Source: an uncultured Eubacterium sp. (lineage in GTDB: Bacteria > Bacillota > Clostridia > Lachnospirales > Lachnospiraceae). Taken from it: DNA of 64,000 bases. Below, one piece after another: positions 7,401-15,889 of the stretch (position 1 is its first letter; every line of letters starts with the position of its first letter). Under the pieces are notes generated by a model that saw only the letters and a program-made list of their open reading frames with translations, was not told where the DNA came from and did no database searches. Location of the stretch: positions 26,626-90,625 of the forward strand of contig CAKRIZ010000004.1 of assembly GCA_934351445.1 (NCBI GenBank). Reading direction: 5' to 3'. A program made the translations under genes and the position numbers.

Positions 7401-8519
7401 TTATTCCAGAATACATTCCATTAATTTATCATTCATTTCCGGAGACATGATACAGAAGCGGATATAACGGTCATCGAGGAACGGGAAGGTTGAACAGTCA
7501 CGGATCATCATTTTGCGGCGGATGGCCTTGTCGAACAATGCCTCGCTTGTCTGACCGTCGCGTAGCAGCTTGACGAGCAGGAAGTTGGCAGATGGCTCAT
7601 ATACCCGGTAGTCAGGATGGGAGCGGAGCATGTTGTACATACGCTCGCGCTCAGAGGAGATCAGCGCACGTGTCTGCTCAATGTAGTCGTGATCAGTGAA
7701 CATGATCTCGCCGGCGATCGCTGCCAGTGAACTGATGCTCCATGGATTTTGTCTGGTACTTAAATTCTTTAACAGGTCGCGGTTTCCGGTGATCGCATAG
7801 CCGAGACGGAGTCCGGGTGCGGCAAAAAATTTGCTTGTGCCACGCAGAATGATCAGATTGTCATAAAACTTGGTGAGTGGAACCGCTGTGACACGTTCCA
7901 CGTCAGTGGCAAATTCTACATATGTCTCATCGACCATGACAAAGATGCCATGCTCTTTGCAGGCGTCCAGAATATGGCGCATCTGCTTTGTGGTAATACA
8001 GGTGCTCGTCGGATTGTTCGGGTTGCAGATGACAAGCATGTCAATGGATTCGTTTAGTTTGGAAATGAAGTCATCCGGCTGAATGCAGAAACCATCGCTC
8101 TCGCGCAGCGGATAATAGATGGTTGTACCGCCGCCGAGCTTGACCTCACGCTCATATTCAGAATAGGTCGGTCCGATAATCATCGCTTTTTTTGGATGCT
8201 CGATCTGGATGATCAGGGAGATCAGCTCCGTGGAGCCATTTCCGACCAGAATGTTTTTCATGTCAGCACCTACATAATCGGCAATACAACTGCGCAGGGA
8301 AGTGTATTCACGATCCGGATAGGTCGTGATCGCATCTACATGGGATGCCAGTGTCTCACGCAGCTTGGGTGAGATACCGAGTGGGTTGACGTTTGCTGAA
8401 AAACTGGTGATGTCCTCTTTGCGGATGCCATAGATTTTTTCGATTTTTTCCAGATCACTGCCATGAAAATGTTCCTTTGGTTTTATTTTTTGATTCTTAT
8501 GATCCACTTTACGCTCCAT
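7401..8519 (-). CDS. Class I/II aminotransferase, CobD/HisC-like
   Basis: A 372-aa PLP enzyme of fold type I. It shows FSANVNPLG (substrate/PLP loop), YPDREYTSLR, VGNGSTELI, VICNPNNPTS, VMVDETYVEF (PLP Asp) and RGTSKFFAAPGLRLGYA with the Schiff-base Lys. The VNPLG and the overall pattern fit L-threonine-O-3-phosphate decarboxylase (CobD) as well as histidinol-phosphate aminotransferase. No cobalamin or histidine genes are adjacent, so the substrate stays open. Start chosen at MERKVDH because AGGAGG lies 10 nt upstream; a longer reading from 8558 would lack such a site. It is divergent from the 1178-aa gene and converges on nfnB. Confidence 0.88.
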   Translation of the reverse strand: MERKVDHKNQKIKPKEHFHGSDLEKIEKIYGIRKEDITSFSANVNPLGISPKLRETLASHVDAITTYPDREYTSLRSCIADYVGADMKNILVGNGSTELISLIIQIEHPKKAMIIGPTYSEYEREVKLGGGTTIYYPLRESDGFCIQPDDFISKLNESIDMLVICNPNNPTSTCITTKQMRHILDACKEHGIFVMVDETYVEFATDVERVTAVPLTKFYDNLIILRGTSKFFAAPGLRLGYAITGNRDLLKNLSTRQNPWSISSLAAIAGEIMFTDHDYIEQTRALISSERERMYNMLRSHPDYRVYEPSANFLLVKLLRDGQTSEALFDKAIRRKMMIRDCSTFPFLDDRYIRFCIMSPEMNDKLMECILE

Positions 8520-8548
8520 GGTTTTGGTGCCTCCTAACCCAAAAATGA

Positions 8549-8577
8549 TTGCTAACAACTACTAAATATTGTATAAT
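8549..8577 (+). promoter_or_regulatory. Candidate sigma-A promoter for the 8637-15500 cluster
   Basis: TTGCTA (8549-8554) and TATAAT (8572-8577) are separated by 17 bp, with a G two bases before the -10. This is a near-consensus promoter whose start would be near 8584, giving a leader of about 50 nt. It lies in the divergent interval with the aminotransferase gene. Confidence 0.7.
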
Positions 8578-8636
8578 GTTATCTGATAGTATACCATAAC
8601 TATAAATAAATTCAACTAATAAAAACAGGTGTTGAC

Positions 8637-11600
8637 GTGTACAGAAGAATTGAAGAACTGGCTGAGGGAAAAGTATATACCGATGTACCGGTTCTGACCA
8701 TCACGCCGGATCAGATTCGTCTCGAACCGGTCGAGGGGGTCAGCACGGGCGGAACATTTACGATCGAGAGCATTCGCCATGTGCCCATGAAGGGTGTGAT
8801 CTACTCTACGGATCTGCGTATGGAGATCAAGAACCCACAGTTTCAGGGAGAACGGGTACAGATTGCTTACGAGTTTCACGGAGAGCATATGCAGGAGGGA
8901 GAAGTCGCTACCGGTACGTTTTTCGTGATCAGTAACGGCGGTGAGTACGATCTGTCCTGGTCGGTTGCCGTGAAACGGTTGTATGCGGAGACTTCGATTG
9001 GGCGTATCACGAATCTGGATGATTTTGTACGTCTGTACCGGACAAACTGGCGTGAGAGTACCCATGTGTTTTCTGCTCCCGGTTTTCGCAAGCTGCTGCG
9101 CAGTACGAGTGAACAGCTTTATGACAGGCTGTTGTCCACAAAACCGGTGACACGTATAAATATAGAAGAATTTTTGGTAGCATGTGGGAAAAAAGAACGT
9201 GTACGGGTCACATTATCCGAGCATGAACACACGCATCTGCAGGTGTCAGATGCAGTCGAAGAGGTGTTGGAGCTTCGGCGCAGTGACTGGGGATATGTTG
9301 AACTGTCGGTTTCGAGTGATGCTGACTTTTTAGTACCGGAAAAAGATGTGATCACCGGTGATGATTTTAATGGGAATCACATGCAGTTCCGTTACCGGAT
9401 TTATCCGGAGCGGATGCATGCCGGAAAAAATTATGCCCGTCTGACATTGAAAAATCCGGTGCAGCAGGAACTGTATGAGGTCACAGCCGTGAAACAGAAT
9501 GTTCTGGATCTCGAGCGTGAAGACCGCCGCAGGATCAAACGCGAAAATCTGCAGCTGTACCGGGATTATGAGAGTTATCTGGATGGCAGTATCGTGCTTG
9601 GTGAATGGGCAAAGCGGACGACAGAATGTCTGCGTGGCAGACGCAGACGGGAGGAACATTCGGATATGGATGCCCTCTGGTGTGCTTATGCATATCTGTG
9701 CAACCGGCAGCTGCAGGAGGCAGCCTGGATCATGGACGAGTACAGGCACAGCCGCAGCACCGGTACAGACAGGGAGTGGGCATTTTTTCTCTATCTGTGC
9801 ACATTGACAGAAAAAGAGCCGAAACTGCTTGAAAAGCTGCATGAGAATATTCGTATGATTTATCGGGAAAAGCACACGGATGCATGGCTGCGGTTTATCA
9901 TTATGCAGATTGCCGATCATTCACCGGAAGTAGCCGGAAAACAGCTGAAGCTGCTGGAACAATGGTTTGCAGATGGACTTTGCAGCCCGTTCTTATATGC
10001 AGCAGCCGCAGACATCTATATCCGGGAGCCGTATCTGTTGCTGCAGCTCGGACGGTTTGAACTGCATGTGCTGCATTGGATTGGCAGACACCGCCGATTG
10101 ACCGAGGATCTGTGCAGGCAGATTGTGCGCCGTGCACTCAGTGTTCACACATACAGGCGCATGCTCGATGATATCCTGCAGGTATGCTATGAGGCGTATC
10201 CGCAGGAAGAGATGCTGGCAGGCATCTGTGCATACCGGATTAAGGGACAGCGCTTTGATACAGACACGCATGCGTGGTATGAACTGGCCATCGAGCATGA
10301 TTTACAGATTACGGGACTTTATGAGGCATTCATGGCATCACTTGATCCCAGGGAGGTGCGTCAGCTCCCGAAAGCGGTTCAGCTCTATTTCCAATATACC
10401 AATCATTTAAATTACCGCCAGAAAGCGGTATTATATGTGAATATCATTGCACATAAGGATGATCAGCCGATGGTGTATGAACGTTATCAGCAGATCATGC
10501 AGGATTTTGCGTTGCAGGAGATACTGGCAGGCCATATTGATGATAATCTGGCAGTCGTGTATACGCATGCACTTGAGCGGATTCCATTTTCAGAGGAACT
10601 GGCACAGGCACTGGCCAGAATTATATATGTGAACAAATTCACCTGTCTGGAGGATGCCTTTACACATGTGGTCGTCCAGCAGGAAAATCTGAGATCACCG
10701 CAGAGTTATCCAATCGTGGATCATCAGGCATATGTACCGGTCTATCCGGGAAATTATGTAATTCTGCTGCAGGATGCATATGGCAGACGCTATGCACTGC
10801 CGACGGATGCACAGATGGTGCGGTTGATGAATCCGGGTAGATATATCCGGAAATGTCTGGAATATGCACCGGAAGAACTGCCATTTGTGCTGCATCATAT
10901 GAATGGCAAGACGAGGCTGCTGCATATGGATGAGCGGATGGCCGGTTACGTGCGGACGCTGGTACGCTCAGAGGTGGTATCTGATGCATATAAGAGCCGG
11001 ATCAGTCCGGGATTTCTGGATTACTGCCGTGGAGAGGGCTTTGCGGGGGATATCCGTGATTATTTGAAAAAAATTGATTTTGGAAAGCTGGAGCGCAGTG
11101 CGAAAGATCAATATCTGGAATCACTGATCCAGCTGCACATGTATGATGAGGCATGGGCATTTCTGATCATGTACGGAATTGGAAAGGTATCACTGGATGC
11201 CTTGCAGGAGATTGTTCTGGCACAGCTGCAGAAGCAGCAGATGCAGGAGGAAGAACATCTGTTGTATCTGGACTTTCAGTGCTTTTTACAGGGCAGCCGG
11301 AAACGGCCGGTGCTGGAATATCTGTGTGGTTATTACCAGGGACCAACTGCGCGTATGGTGGAGATCTGGCGTGAAGCGATGAAACAACAGATAGGGACAA
11401 CGGAGCTGGAGGAACGGCTGCTCATCCAGATGATGTTTGCATCTGCCTATACGCCGGATGTACAGCGTGTATTTGCGGATTATCATGCGCATCAGGGACG
11501 CGAGCTGGTATGTATGGCATATCTGACGTACTTCTCGTATGAAGTGTTCGTGCAGCAGACACCGGCAGAGCCACAGATGTATACCTATCTGGAGCAGCAT

Positions 11601-12173
11601 GTACTTGGAAATGCACATGCGAATGTGTATCTCCGGCTGGCGCTGCTCGAACATTATGCTTCTAAGGAAGTGCTGACGGATGCACAGGAGCGTTTTGTGG
11701 ATGAACAGATAGAGCAATTTATGGAAGATGGACAGATCTATGAGTGTTTCCTGCGGATGTCACAGCGGCAATTGGTGAGGCATCATCTGTATGACAGATA
11801 TGTGGTGGAATACCGCTCGGCGGTATCGGATTCACAGGTATGGCTGAATTACCGGATGAGTGCAGGGAATGGCAGCTTTTCAAAAGTGTGTATGGAACCG
11901 GCGCTGTCAGGGATTTATCTGTGGGATACGCTCATGATCGGTGGTGAGCAGATGGAGTATTATATCTGCGAAAAAAGTGACCGCATGGAGACAATCACTG
12001 AGAGCCATGTGACGGAATTGCCGGAATATGTACGGATGCCGAAAAACCGCCATGCGAGACTGTCGCAGATGATCGGTTATGTGCAGGAGGAGCAGGCACA
12101 GGAATTGCAGGCGGCGATGGAAGAATATCAGGTCTATGACAGCCTGACAGAAAAACTATTCCGGGTGCGCTGA
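8637..12173 (+). CDS. Very large uncharacterised protein (DUF5717-like)
   Basis: A 1178-aa protein with a GTG start (MYRRIEELAEGKVYTD); aggtg upstream is a weak ribosome site and the next codons read as a typical family N-terminus. It has no signal peptide and no obvious membrane segment. About residues 1-290 look beta-rich (ITPDQIRLEPVEGVSTGGTFTIES, FEVTAVKQ-like strands). From about 300 on there are long stretches of Tyr/Leu-rich helices resembling irregular TPR/HEAT-like arrays (LWCAYAYLCNRQLQEAAWIMDEY). I associate it with the DUF5717 family known from Lachnospiraceae; that label is from memory. No catalytic motif is visible. It heads a run of five closely spaced genes, suggesting a scaffold for the actin-fold, TPR and membrane proteins that follow. 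Confidence 0.8.
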   Translation: MYRRIEELAEGKVYTDVPVLTITPDQIRLEPVEGVSTGGTFTIESIRHVPMKGVIYSTDLRMEIKNPQFQGERVQIAYEFHGEHMQEGEVATGTFFVISNGGEYDLSWSVAVKRLYAETSIGRITNLDDFVRLYRTNWRESTHVFSAPGFRKLLRSTSEQLYDRLLSTKPVTRINIEEFLVACGKKERVRVTLSEHEHTHLQVSDAVEEVLELRRSDWGYVELSVSSDADFLVPEKDVITGDDFNGNHMQFRYRIYPERMHAGKNYARLTLKNPVQQELYEVTAVKQNVLDLEREDRRRIKRENLQLYRDYESYLDGSIVLGEWAKRTTECLRGRRRREEHSDMDALWCAYAYLCNRQLQEAAWIMDEYRHSRSTGTDREWAFFLYLCTLTEKEPKLLEKLHENIRMIYREKHTDAWLRFIIMQIADHSPEVAGKQLKLLEQWFADGLCSPFLYAAAADIYIREPYLLLQLGRFELHVLHWIGRHRRLTEDLCRQIVRRALSVHTYRRMLDDILQVCYEAYPQEEMLAGICAYRIKGQRFDTDTHAWYELAIEHDLQITGLYEAFMASLDPREVRQLPKAVQLYFQYTNHLNYRQKAVLYVNIIAHKDDQPMVYERYQQIMQDFALQEILAGHIDDNLAVVYTHALERIPFSEELAQALARIIYVNKFTCLEDAFTHVVVQQENLRSPQSYPIVDHQAYVPVYPGNYVILLQDAYGRRYALPTDAQMVRLMNPGRYIRKCLEYAPEELPFVLHHMNGKTRLLHMDERMAGYVRTLVRSEVVSDAYKSRISPGFLDYCRGEGFAGDIRDYLKKIDFGKLERSAKDQYLESLIQLHMYDEAWAFLIMYGIGKVSLDALQEIVLAQLQKQQMQEEEHLLYLDFQCFLQGSRKRPVLEYLCGYYQGPTARMVEIWREAMKQQIGTTELEERLLIQMMFASAYTPDVQRVFADYHAHQGRELVCMAYLTYFSYEVFVQQTPAEPQMYTYLEQHVLGNAHANVYLRLALLEHYASKEVLTDAQERFVDEQIEQFMEDGQIYECFLRMSQRQLVRHHLYDRYVVEYRSAVSDSQVWLNYRMSAGNGSFSKVCMEPALSGIYLWDTLMIGGEQMEYYICEKSDRMETITESHVTELPEYVRMPKNRHARLSQMIGYVQEEQAQELQAAMEEYQVYDSLTEKLFRVR

Positions 12174-12235
12174 CCGCAGAATGGTTCAAAGCAGATTTAA
12201 GCACAAAATAGAAATGCAGATACAGGGGTTGGACA

Positions 12236-13468
12236 ATGGCTGAAAATACGGATAAGAAGATATATGTGGGAATTGATCTGGATACGGATGCCGCGATGGT
12301 GAGTTATTCTTATGGAAATGGTGAGCCGGAGACAGTCAGCCCGATGGCAGGCAGTGAGATCTTCTCGATTCCACTGGCAGTCGCATTGAAAAAGGATGGG
12401 AGCTGGGCCTATGGAGAGGAGGCACGCCGTGTTGGAAAGGCGGGTCTCGGACGTTGTGAGGATCATCTGCTGGAGCGTGCACTCCGTGGAGAACAGGTAC
12501 AGCTGGATACACATATGTTTGCATTGTCGGAGCTGCTGGCGCGTTTCCTGAAAAAGATGGTCATGATGGCAGGACGGCTCGGGCCGCGGGCTTCGCTGGA
12601 GTGTCTGGTGCTCACGACACATGTGCTGGATGTGCAGATGATCGGGCTGCTCAAAGAATGTATCTCATTTATGCAGCTGGCGGAGGGACACGTACATCTG
12701 ATGGATCATAAGGAAAGTTTCTTCTATTATGGAAGTAACCAGCCGGCAGAGTTTTCATCCCATGATATGGGGCTGTTCTGCTGTGATGGCAGACAGATGC
12801 GGTTCTGGTGCCTGGAACGTGGAAAAGCGTCAAAGCCGCAGCTACTCAACGTGCGTGAGGAACGATATGGTTTTGAGATGCAGCAGGCAGATGAGGTGTT
12901 TGAACGGATTATTCCACAGGCATTTGGCAAACAGATTATCACAACGATTTATCTGGTGGGTGATGGTTTTGAGGACGGATGGATGAAACAGTCCCTGAAG
13001 CTGCTCTGTCAGGGACGAAGGGTATTTCTCGGAAAAAATCTATTTTCAAAAGGTGCGTGTTTCGCAGCGATGCGCCTGTCGGACAAACGGCCGCCACAGT
13101 ATGTGTATATTGGTGAGCATGAGGTGAAGTGCAACGTGAGCCTGAAGGTGTATGAGCGGGGCAATCTGTCTTTTTATACGTTGATCTCGGCGGGTGAACC
13201 ATGGTTTGAAGTCCAGGGTGGGTGTGAGCTTGTGATTGACGGCTCGCCGACGGTGGATTTCTGGATCCAGCAGCCGAACAGCAGGGAAGCACGTATTGAA
13301 TCCGTGGAGCTGGCGGCACTGCCCCCGCGAGAAAACCGGACGACAAGAATCAGGATCGATGCGATCCCAAAATCTGATCATGAGGTGCAGATGACGCTGA
13401 CGGATGTCGGAATGGGAGAACTGGTCCCGGGAACCGGTAAAAAGTGGGAGTATCTGCTGACACTCTAA
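12236..13468 (+). CDS. Actin/Hsp70-fold protein (DUF5716-like)
   Basis: A 410-aa protein beginning MAENTDKKIYVGIDLDTDAA. The KIYVGIDLDT stretch resembles the phosphate-1 loop of the actin/Hsp70/sugar-kinase superfamily. IYLVGDGFEDGWMKQSL followed by GRRVFLGKNLFSKGACFAAM resembles the adenosine motif of Hsp70-like proteins (GGxSxxP then V-x-x-P-DPxxAVxxGAA). Both motifs are divergent, so ATP binding is plausible but unproven. The last about 110 residues look beta-rich (LPPRENRTTRIRID) and could be a substrate-binding-like module. I associate it with DUF5716. It starts 62 bp after the 1178-aa gene and 30 bp before the TPR gene. Confidence 0.75.
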   Translation: MAENTDKKIYVGIDLDTDAAMVSYSYGNGEPETVSPMAGSEIFSIPLAVALKKDGSWAYGEEARRVGKAGLGRCEDHLLERALRGEQVQLDTHMFALSELLARFLKKMVMMAGRLGPRASLECLVLTTHVLDVQMIGLLKECISFMQLAEGHVHLMDHKESFFYYGSNQPAEFSSHDMGLFCCDGRQMRFWCLERGKASKPQLLNVREERYGFEMQQADEVFERIIPQAFGKQIITTIYLVGDGFEDGWMKQSLKLLCQGRRVFLGKNLFSKGACFAAMRLSDKRPPQYVYIGEHEVKCNVSLKVYERGNLSFYTLISAGEPWFEVQGGCELVIDGSPTVDFWIQQPNSREARIESVELAALPPRENRTTRIRIDAIPKSDHEVQMTLTDVGMGELVPGTGKKWEYLLTL

Positions 13469-13498
13469 GAAAAGCAAAAAAAGTGAGTGGGAGTGCGT

Positions 13499-14308
13499 AT
13501 GGGACAGTTGATCTTATGCAGGACACCGCGTGCAAAGGTGCCTTATTACATAGAGGGTGGACAAGTAAATATTTACTCGCTGGAAGAACTGATGTATTAT
13601 GCGCAGTCGGCACGTTTTGTTGCGCGTGATGATTTCATGAATGAAGCATTTATCAGCTGGATCGAGACAGAACTGCAGCTACCGGAGCTGGCTGTGCTTT
13701 TACGGGCGAAGCTGGATACATCCGTGGGACTTCGGGATTTTTTCCTTCCGCTGGAGGCGGCCAATGGATATCTGACGACGAGTGAATTGCAGATATTGAA
13801 TGTGCAGCTGCAAAAATACGATCATATGAGCGGGCTGGAAGCAAAGAAAATGTACGCGGATCAGTTTATGCATCAGCATCAGTATGTGCGTGCGGTTCAT
13901 GCCTACCGGAAGCTGCTCAATGACCCGGAGGTGATTGCGAAGCAGGGACACGTGGCAGGAGATATCTGGAGTAATCTGGGCTGTGCCTATGCCAGATTAC
14001 AGGATTTTGCGGAGGCTGTGGACTGTTTTTCGAGAGGATATATGCTCAATCACAGGATCGAGACATTGCAGGAGGCAGTGGATGCTGCGTGTCTGGCGAA
14101 AAAACCGCAGCTTTTGGAACGGCTATCGGAGCGTTTTGCCACAAATGCCTCGCAGATCGCAGGTGAACGTACACATATGGAGCAGTTATTGGAGCAGACG
14201 ATGGCGGTGGGGACACATGCGTTCCACGATCAGCAGTTATTACAATGGCTGCAGGAATATCACAGCCAGTGCGAAGATCCGCACAGAGATCAGGAAAGGT
14301 TAGGATAA
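13499..14308 (+). CDS. TPR-containing protein of the DUF5716/5717 cluster
   Basis: A 269-aa soluble protein with no signal peptide. Its N-terminus (MGQLILCRTPRAKVPYYIEGG) does not match a family I know. A central region has TPR-like helices (FMHQHQYVRAVHAYRKLLND, then SNLGCAYARLQDFAEAVDCF), the classical A/Y/G/A/F pattern. The start is either GTG 13487 or ATG 13499; I prefer the ATG. It ends 7 bp before the membrane coiled-coil gene, so the two are almost certainly co-transcribed. A role as an adaptor between the actin-fold and membrane partners is inferred from the neighbourhood. Confidence 0.75.
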   Translation: MGQLILCRTPRAKVPYYIEGGQVNIYSLEELMYYAQSARFVARDDFMNEAFISWIETELQLPELAVLLRAKLDTSVGLRDFFLPLEAANGYLTTSELQILNVQLQKYDHMSGLEAKKMYADQFMHQHQYVRAVHAYRKLLNDPEVIAKQGHVAGDIWSNLGCAYARLQDFAEAVDCFSRGYMLNHRIETLQEAVDAACLAKKPQLLERLSERFATNASQIAGERTHMEQLLEQTMAVGTHAFHDQQLLQWLQEYHSQCEDPHRDQERLG

Positions 14309-14315
14309 GAAAGAT

Positions 14316-15500
14316 ATGGGCTGGTTCAAAAGATGGCGGGAAAAGAAAAAACAATCGCAGGAACCGATCACGATCAGACAGTGGGAAGCGGATGGGGCAG
14401 ATCTGGAAGCGCCGATGCCGGATCAGCGGGAGATCGGACATCATGTGCTGGATCACTGTGAGCAGATTATTGAGGCGGCGCGTGAGGTCAGTGATGAGAA
14501 GAAAGAGTATGGCATCGTCACCAGTTATCTGAAGGATATAGAGACATTGACAGATCTTCCGGATGGTCAGAAAGAGCCGATCCGGAAAGTGGCAGAACGG
14601 ATCGGCCAGCTCGACCATACACGCAACGAATATCTGAACACGTCCAAAAAGCTCTCAGATGTCCAGTTTATCATGATGGAACGGATGGAAGCAGAGATCC
14701 CGGATGCAATCCGCAGATTGCAGACAAATGAGGCTTATCAGACGACGGTCAAGAGTGACATGGCTTATCTGGAGGGTGAGAAGATGCAGTGGACATTGCA
14801 TCGCAATGAACTGCTGTACGAAAAACATATTTTAAAAATTGCATCGTGTATCGTATTTTCGTTGTTCATCCTGTTTATGGTACTGCTGGTTGTTCTTGAG
14901 ATTGGATTCTCCGTAGATATTACGTGGGGATGGATCATCATCGCGGCATTGGCAGTGGGCAGTGGCGCGTTCATTTTTATCCGCTATCAGAATGCCACGA
15001 CAGGTATTGTCCGCGCGGAGATCAATGCCAACCATGCCATCGAATTGCTCAACAGAACAAAGATCAAATATGTAAATATTACAAATGCGGTCGATTATGC
15101 CTGCGAGAAATATCATGTGAAAAATGCCAGGGATTTTGAATATCAGTGGGAACAGTACCTGGAGGCAGTGAAAGAACGGGAACGCTATATGCGCACGAAT
15201 GATGAATTGGATTATTGTAAGAAAAAACTGATCGGTCTGTTAAACAATTATGCGCTGTATGATACCCATGTATGGACAGAACAGTCCTATGCCCTGCTGC
15301 ATCCGGCGGAGATGTCTGAGATCAAGCATAATCTGCTGGTACGCAGACAGAAGCTGCGCGCGCGTATCCAGTATAACAGTGATATCGTAGAAGCAGAACG
15401 CGCGCAGATCGACCGGCTGATGCAGCTGCATCCGGAGTATGAGGAAAAGATCAGGGATATTATTCAGTCCGTGGATAAATTGACTACGGGTGCGATATAG
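14316..15500 (+). CDS. Two-TM coiled-coil membrane protein of the DUF5716/5717 cluster
   Basis: A 394-aa protein starting MGWFKRWREKKKQ. Residues about 50-165 are highly charged and helical, likely coiled coil. Two adjacent hydrophobic segments (about 170-190, IASCIVFSLFILFMVLLVVL, and about 198-216, WGWIIIAALAVGSGAFIFI) form a membrane hairpin. Residues about 225-390 return to charged helices with many Glu/Arg/Lys. Both ends should lie on the cytoplasmic side. I recognise no family. It sits 7 bp after the TPR gene and 11 bp before the CsoR-like gene. Inferred role: membrane anchor of a complex formed with the three preceding products. Confidence 0.75.
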   Translation: MGWFKRWREKKKQSQEPITIRQWEADGADLEAPMPDQREIGHHVLDHCEQIIEAAREVSDEKKEYGIVTSYLKDIETLTDLPDGQKEPIRKVAERIGQLDHTRNEYLNTSKKLSDVQFIMMERMEAEIPDAIRRLQTNEAYQTTVKSDMAYLEGEKMQWTLHRNELLYEKHILKIASCIVFSLFILFMVLLVVLEIGFSVDITWGWIIIAALAVGSGAFIFIRYQNATTGIVRAEINANHAIELLNRTKIKYVNITNAVDYACEKYHVKNARDFEYQWEQYLEAVKERERYMRTNDELDYCKKKLIGLLNNYALYDTHVWTEQSYALLHPAEMSEIKHNLLVRRQKLRARIQYNSDIVEAERAQIDRLMQLHPEYEEKIRDIIQSVDKLTTGAI

Positions 15501-15511
15501 GAGGATTCGGA

Positions 15512-15853
15512 ATGAGTGGACATACGCATATATGCGAAGATGGTACGGTCGTCACGCATACGCATAGGGGAGCGGCAGATCATGGGCATACCCATGATCC
15601 GAAGGAAGTGCGTCTGATTGTCAATCGTCTTGCGAAGGCGATCGGACATCTGGAGTCTGTCAAACGGATGGTCGAGGATGGGAAAGACTGTTCGGAGGTG
15701 CTGATCCAGCTTGCTGCAGTAAAATCAGCACTGAACAATACAGGAAAAGTCATATTAAAACAGCATATTTCACACTGTATTGTAGATGCCATAGAGACCG
15801 GAGATGACGAAGCACTGGAAAATTTGAATCAGGCGATCGACCGCTTGTTATAA
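15512..15853 (+). CDS. CsoR-family metal-sensing repressor with His-rich N-terminal tail
   Basis: A 113-aa member of the CsoR/RcnR/FrmR family (DUF156), all-helical DNA-binding repressors that release DNA on metal binding. C60, H85 and C89 have the spacing of the Cu(I) C-H-C site of CsoR (25 and 4 residues apart). An extra N-terminal tail of about 30 residues carries His at 4, 6, 16, 18, 24, 26 and 28 (GHTH motifs), which is not part of the usual core. Copper is therefore the first guess, but the tail could confer Ni or Zn response. No copper ATPase is adjacent. It follows the membrane coiled-coil gene by 11 bp, with AGGAGG as ribosome site. Confidence 0.9.
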   Translation: MSGHTHICEDGTVVTHTHRGAADHGHTHDPKEVRLIVNRLAKAIGHLESVKRMVEDGKDCSEVLIQLAAVKSALNNTGKVILKQHISHCIVDAIETGDDEALENLNQAIDRLL

Positions 15854-15854
15854 T
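15824..15854 (+). promoter_or_regulatory. Weak candidate promoter for the helicase gene
   Basis: TATAAT at 15849-15854 overlaps the end of the CsoR-like gene, with TTGAAT at 15824-15829 as a possible -35 at a long 19-bp spacing. Only the -10 is convincing. Confidence 0.3.
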
Positions 15855-15889
15855 ATCAATTATCTTTGAAGAAATACAGAGGAAGTAAT

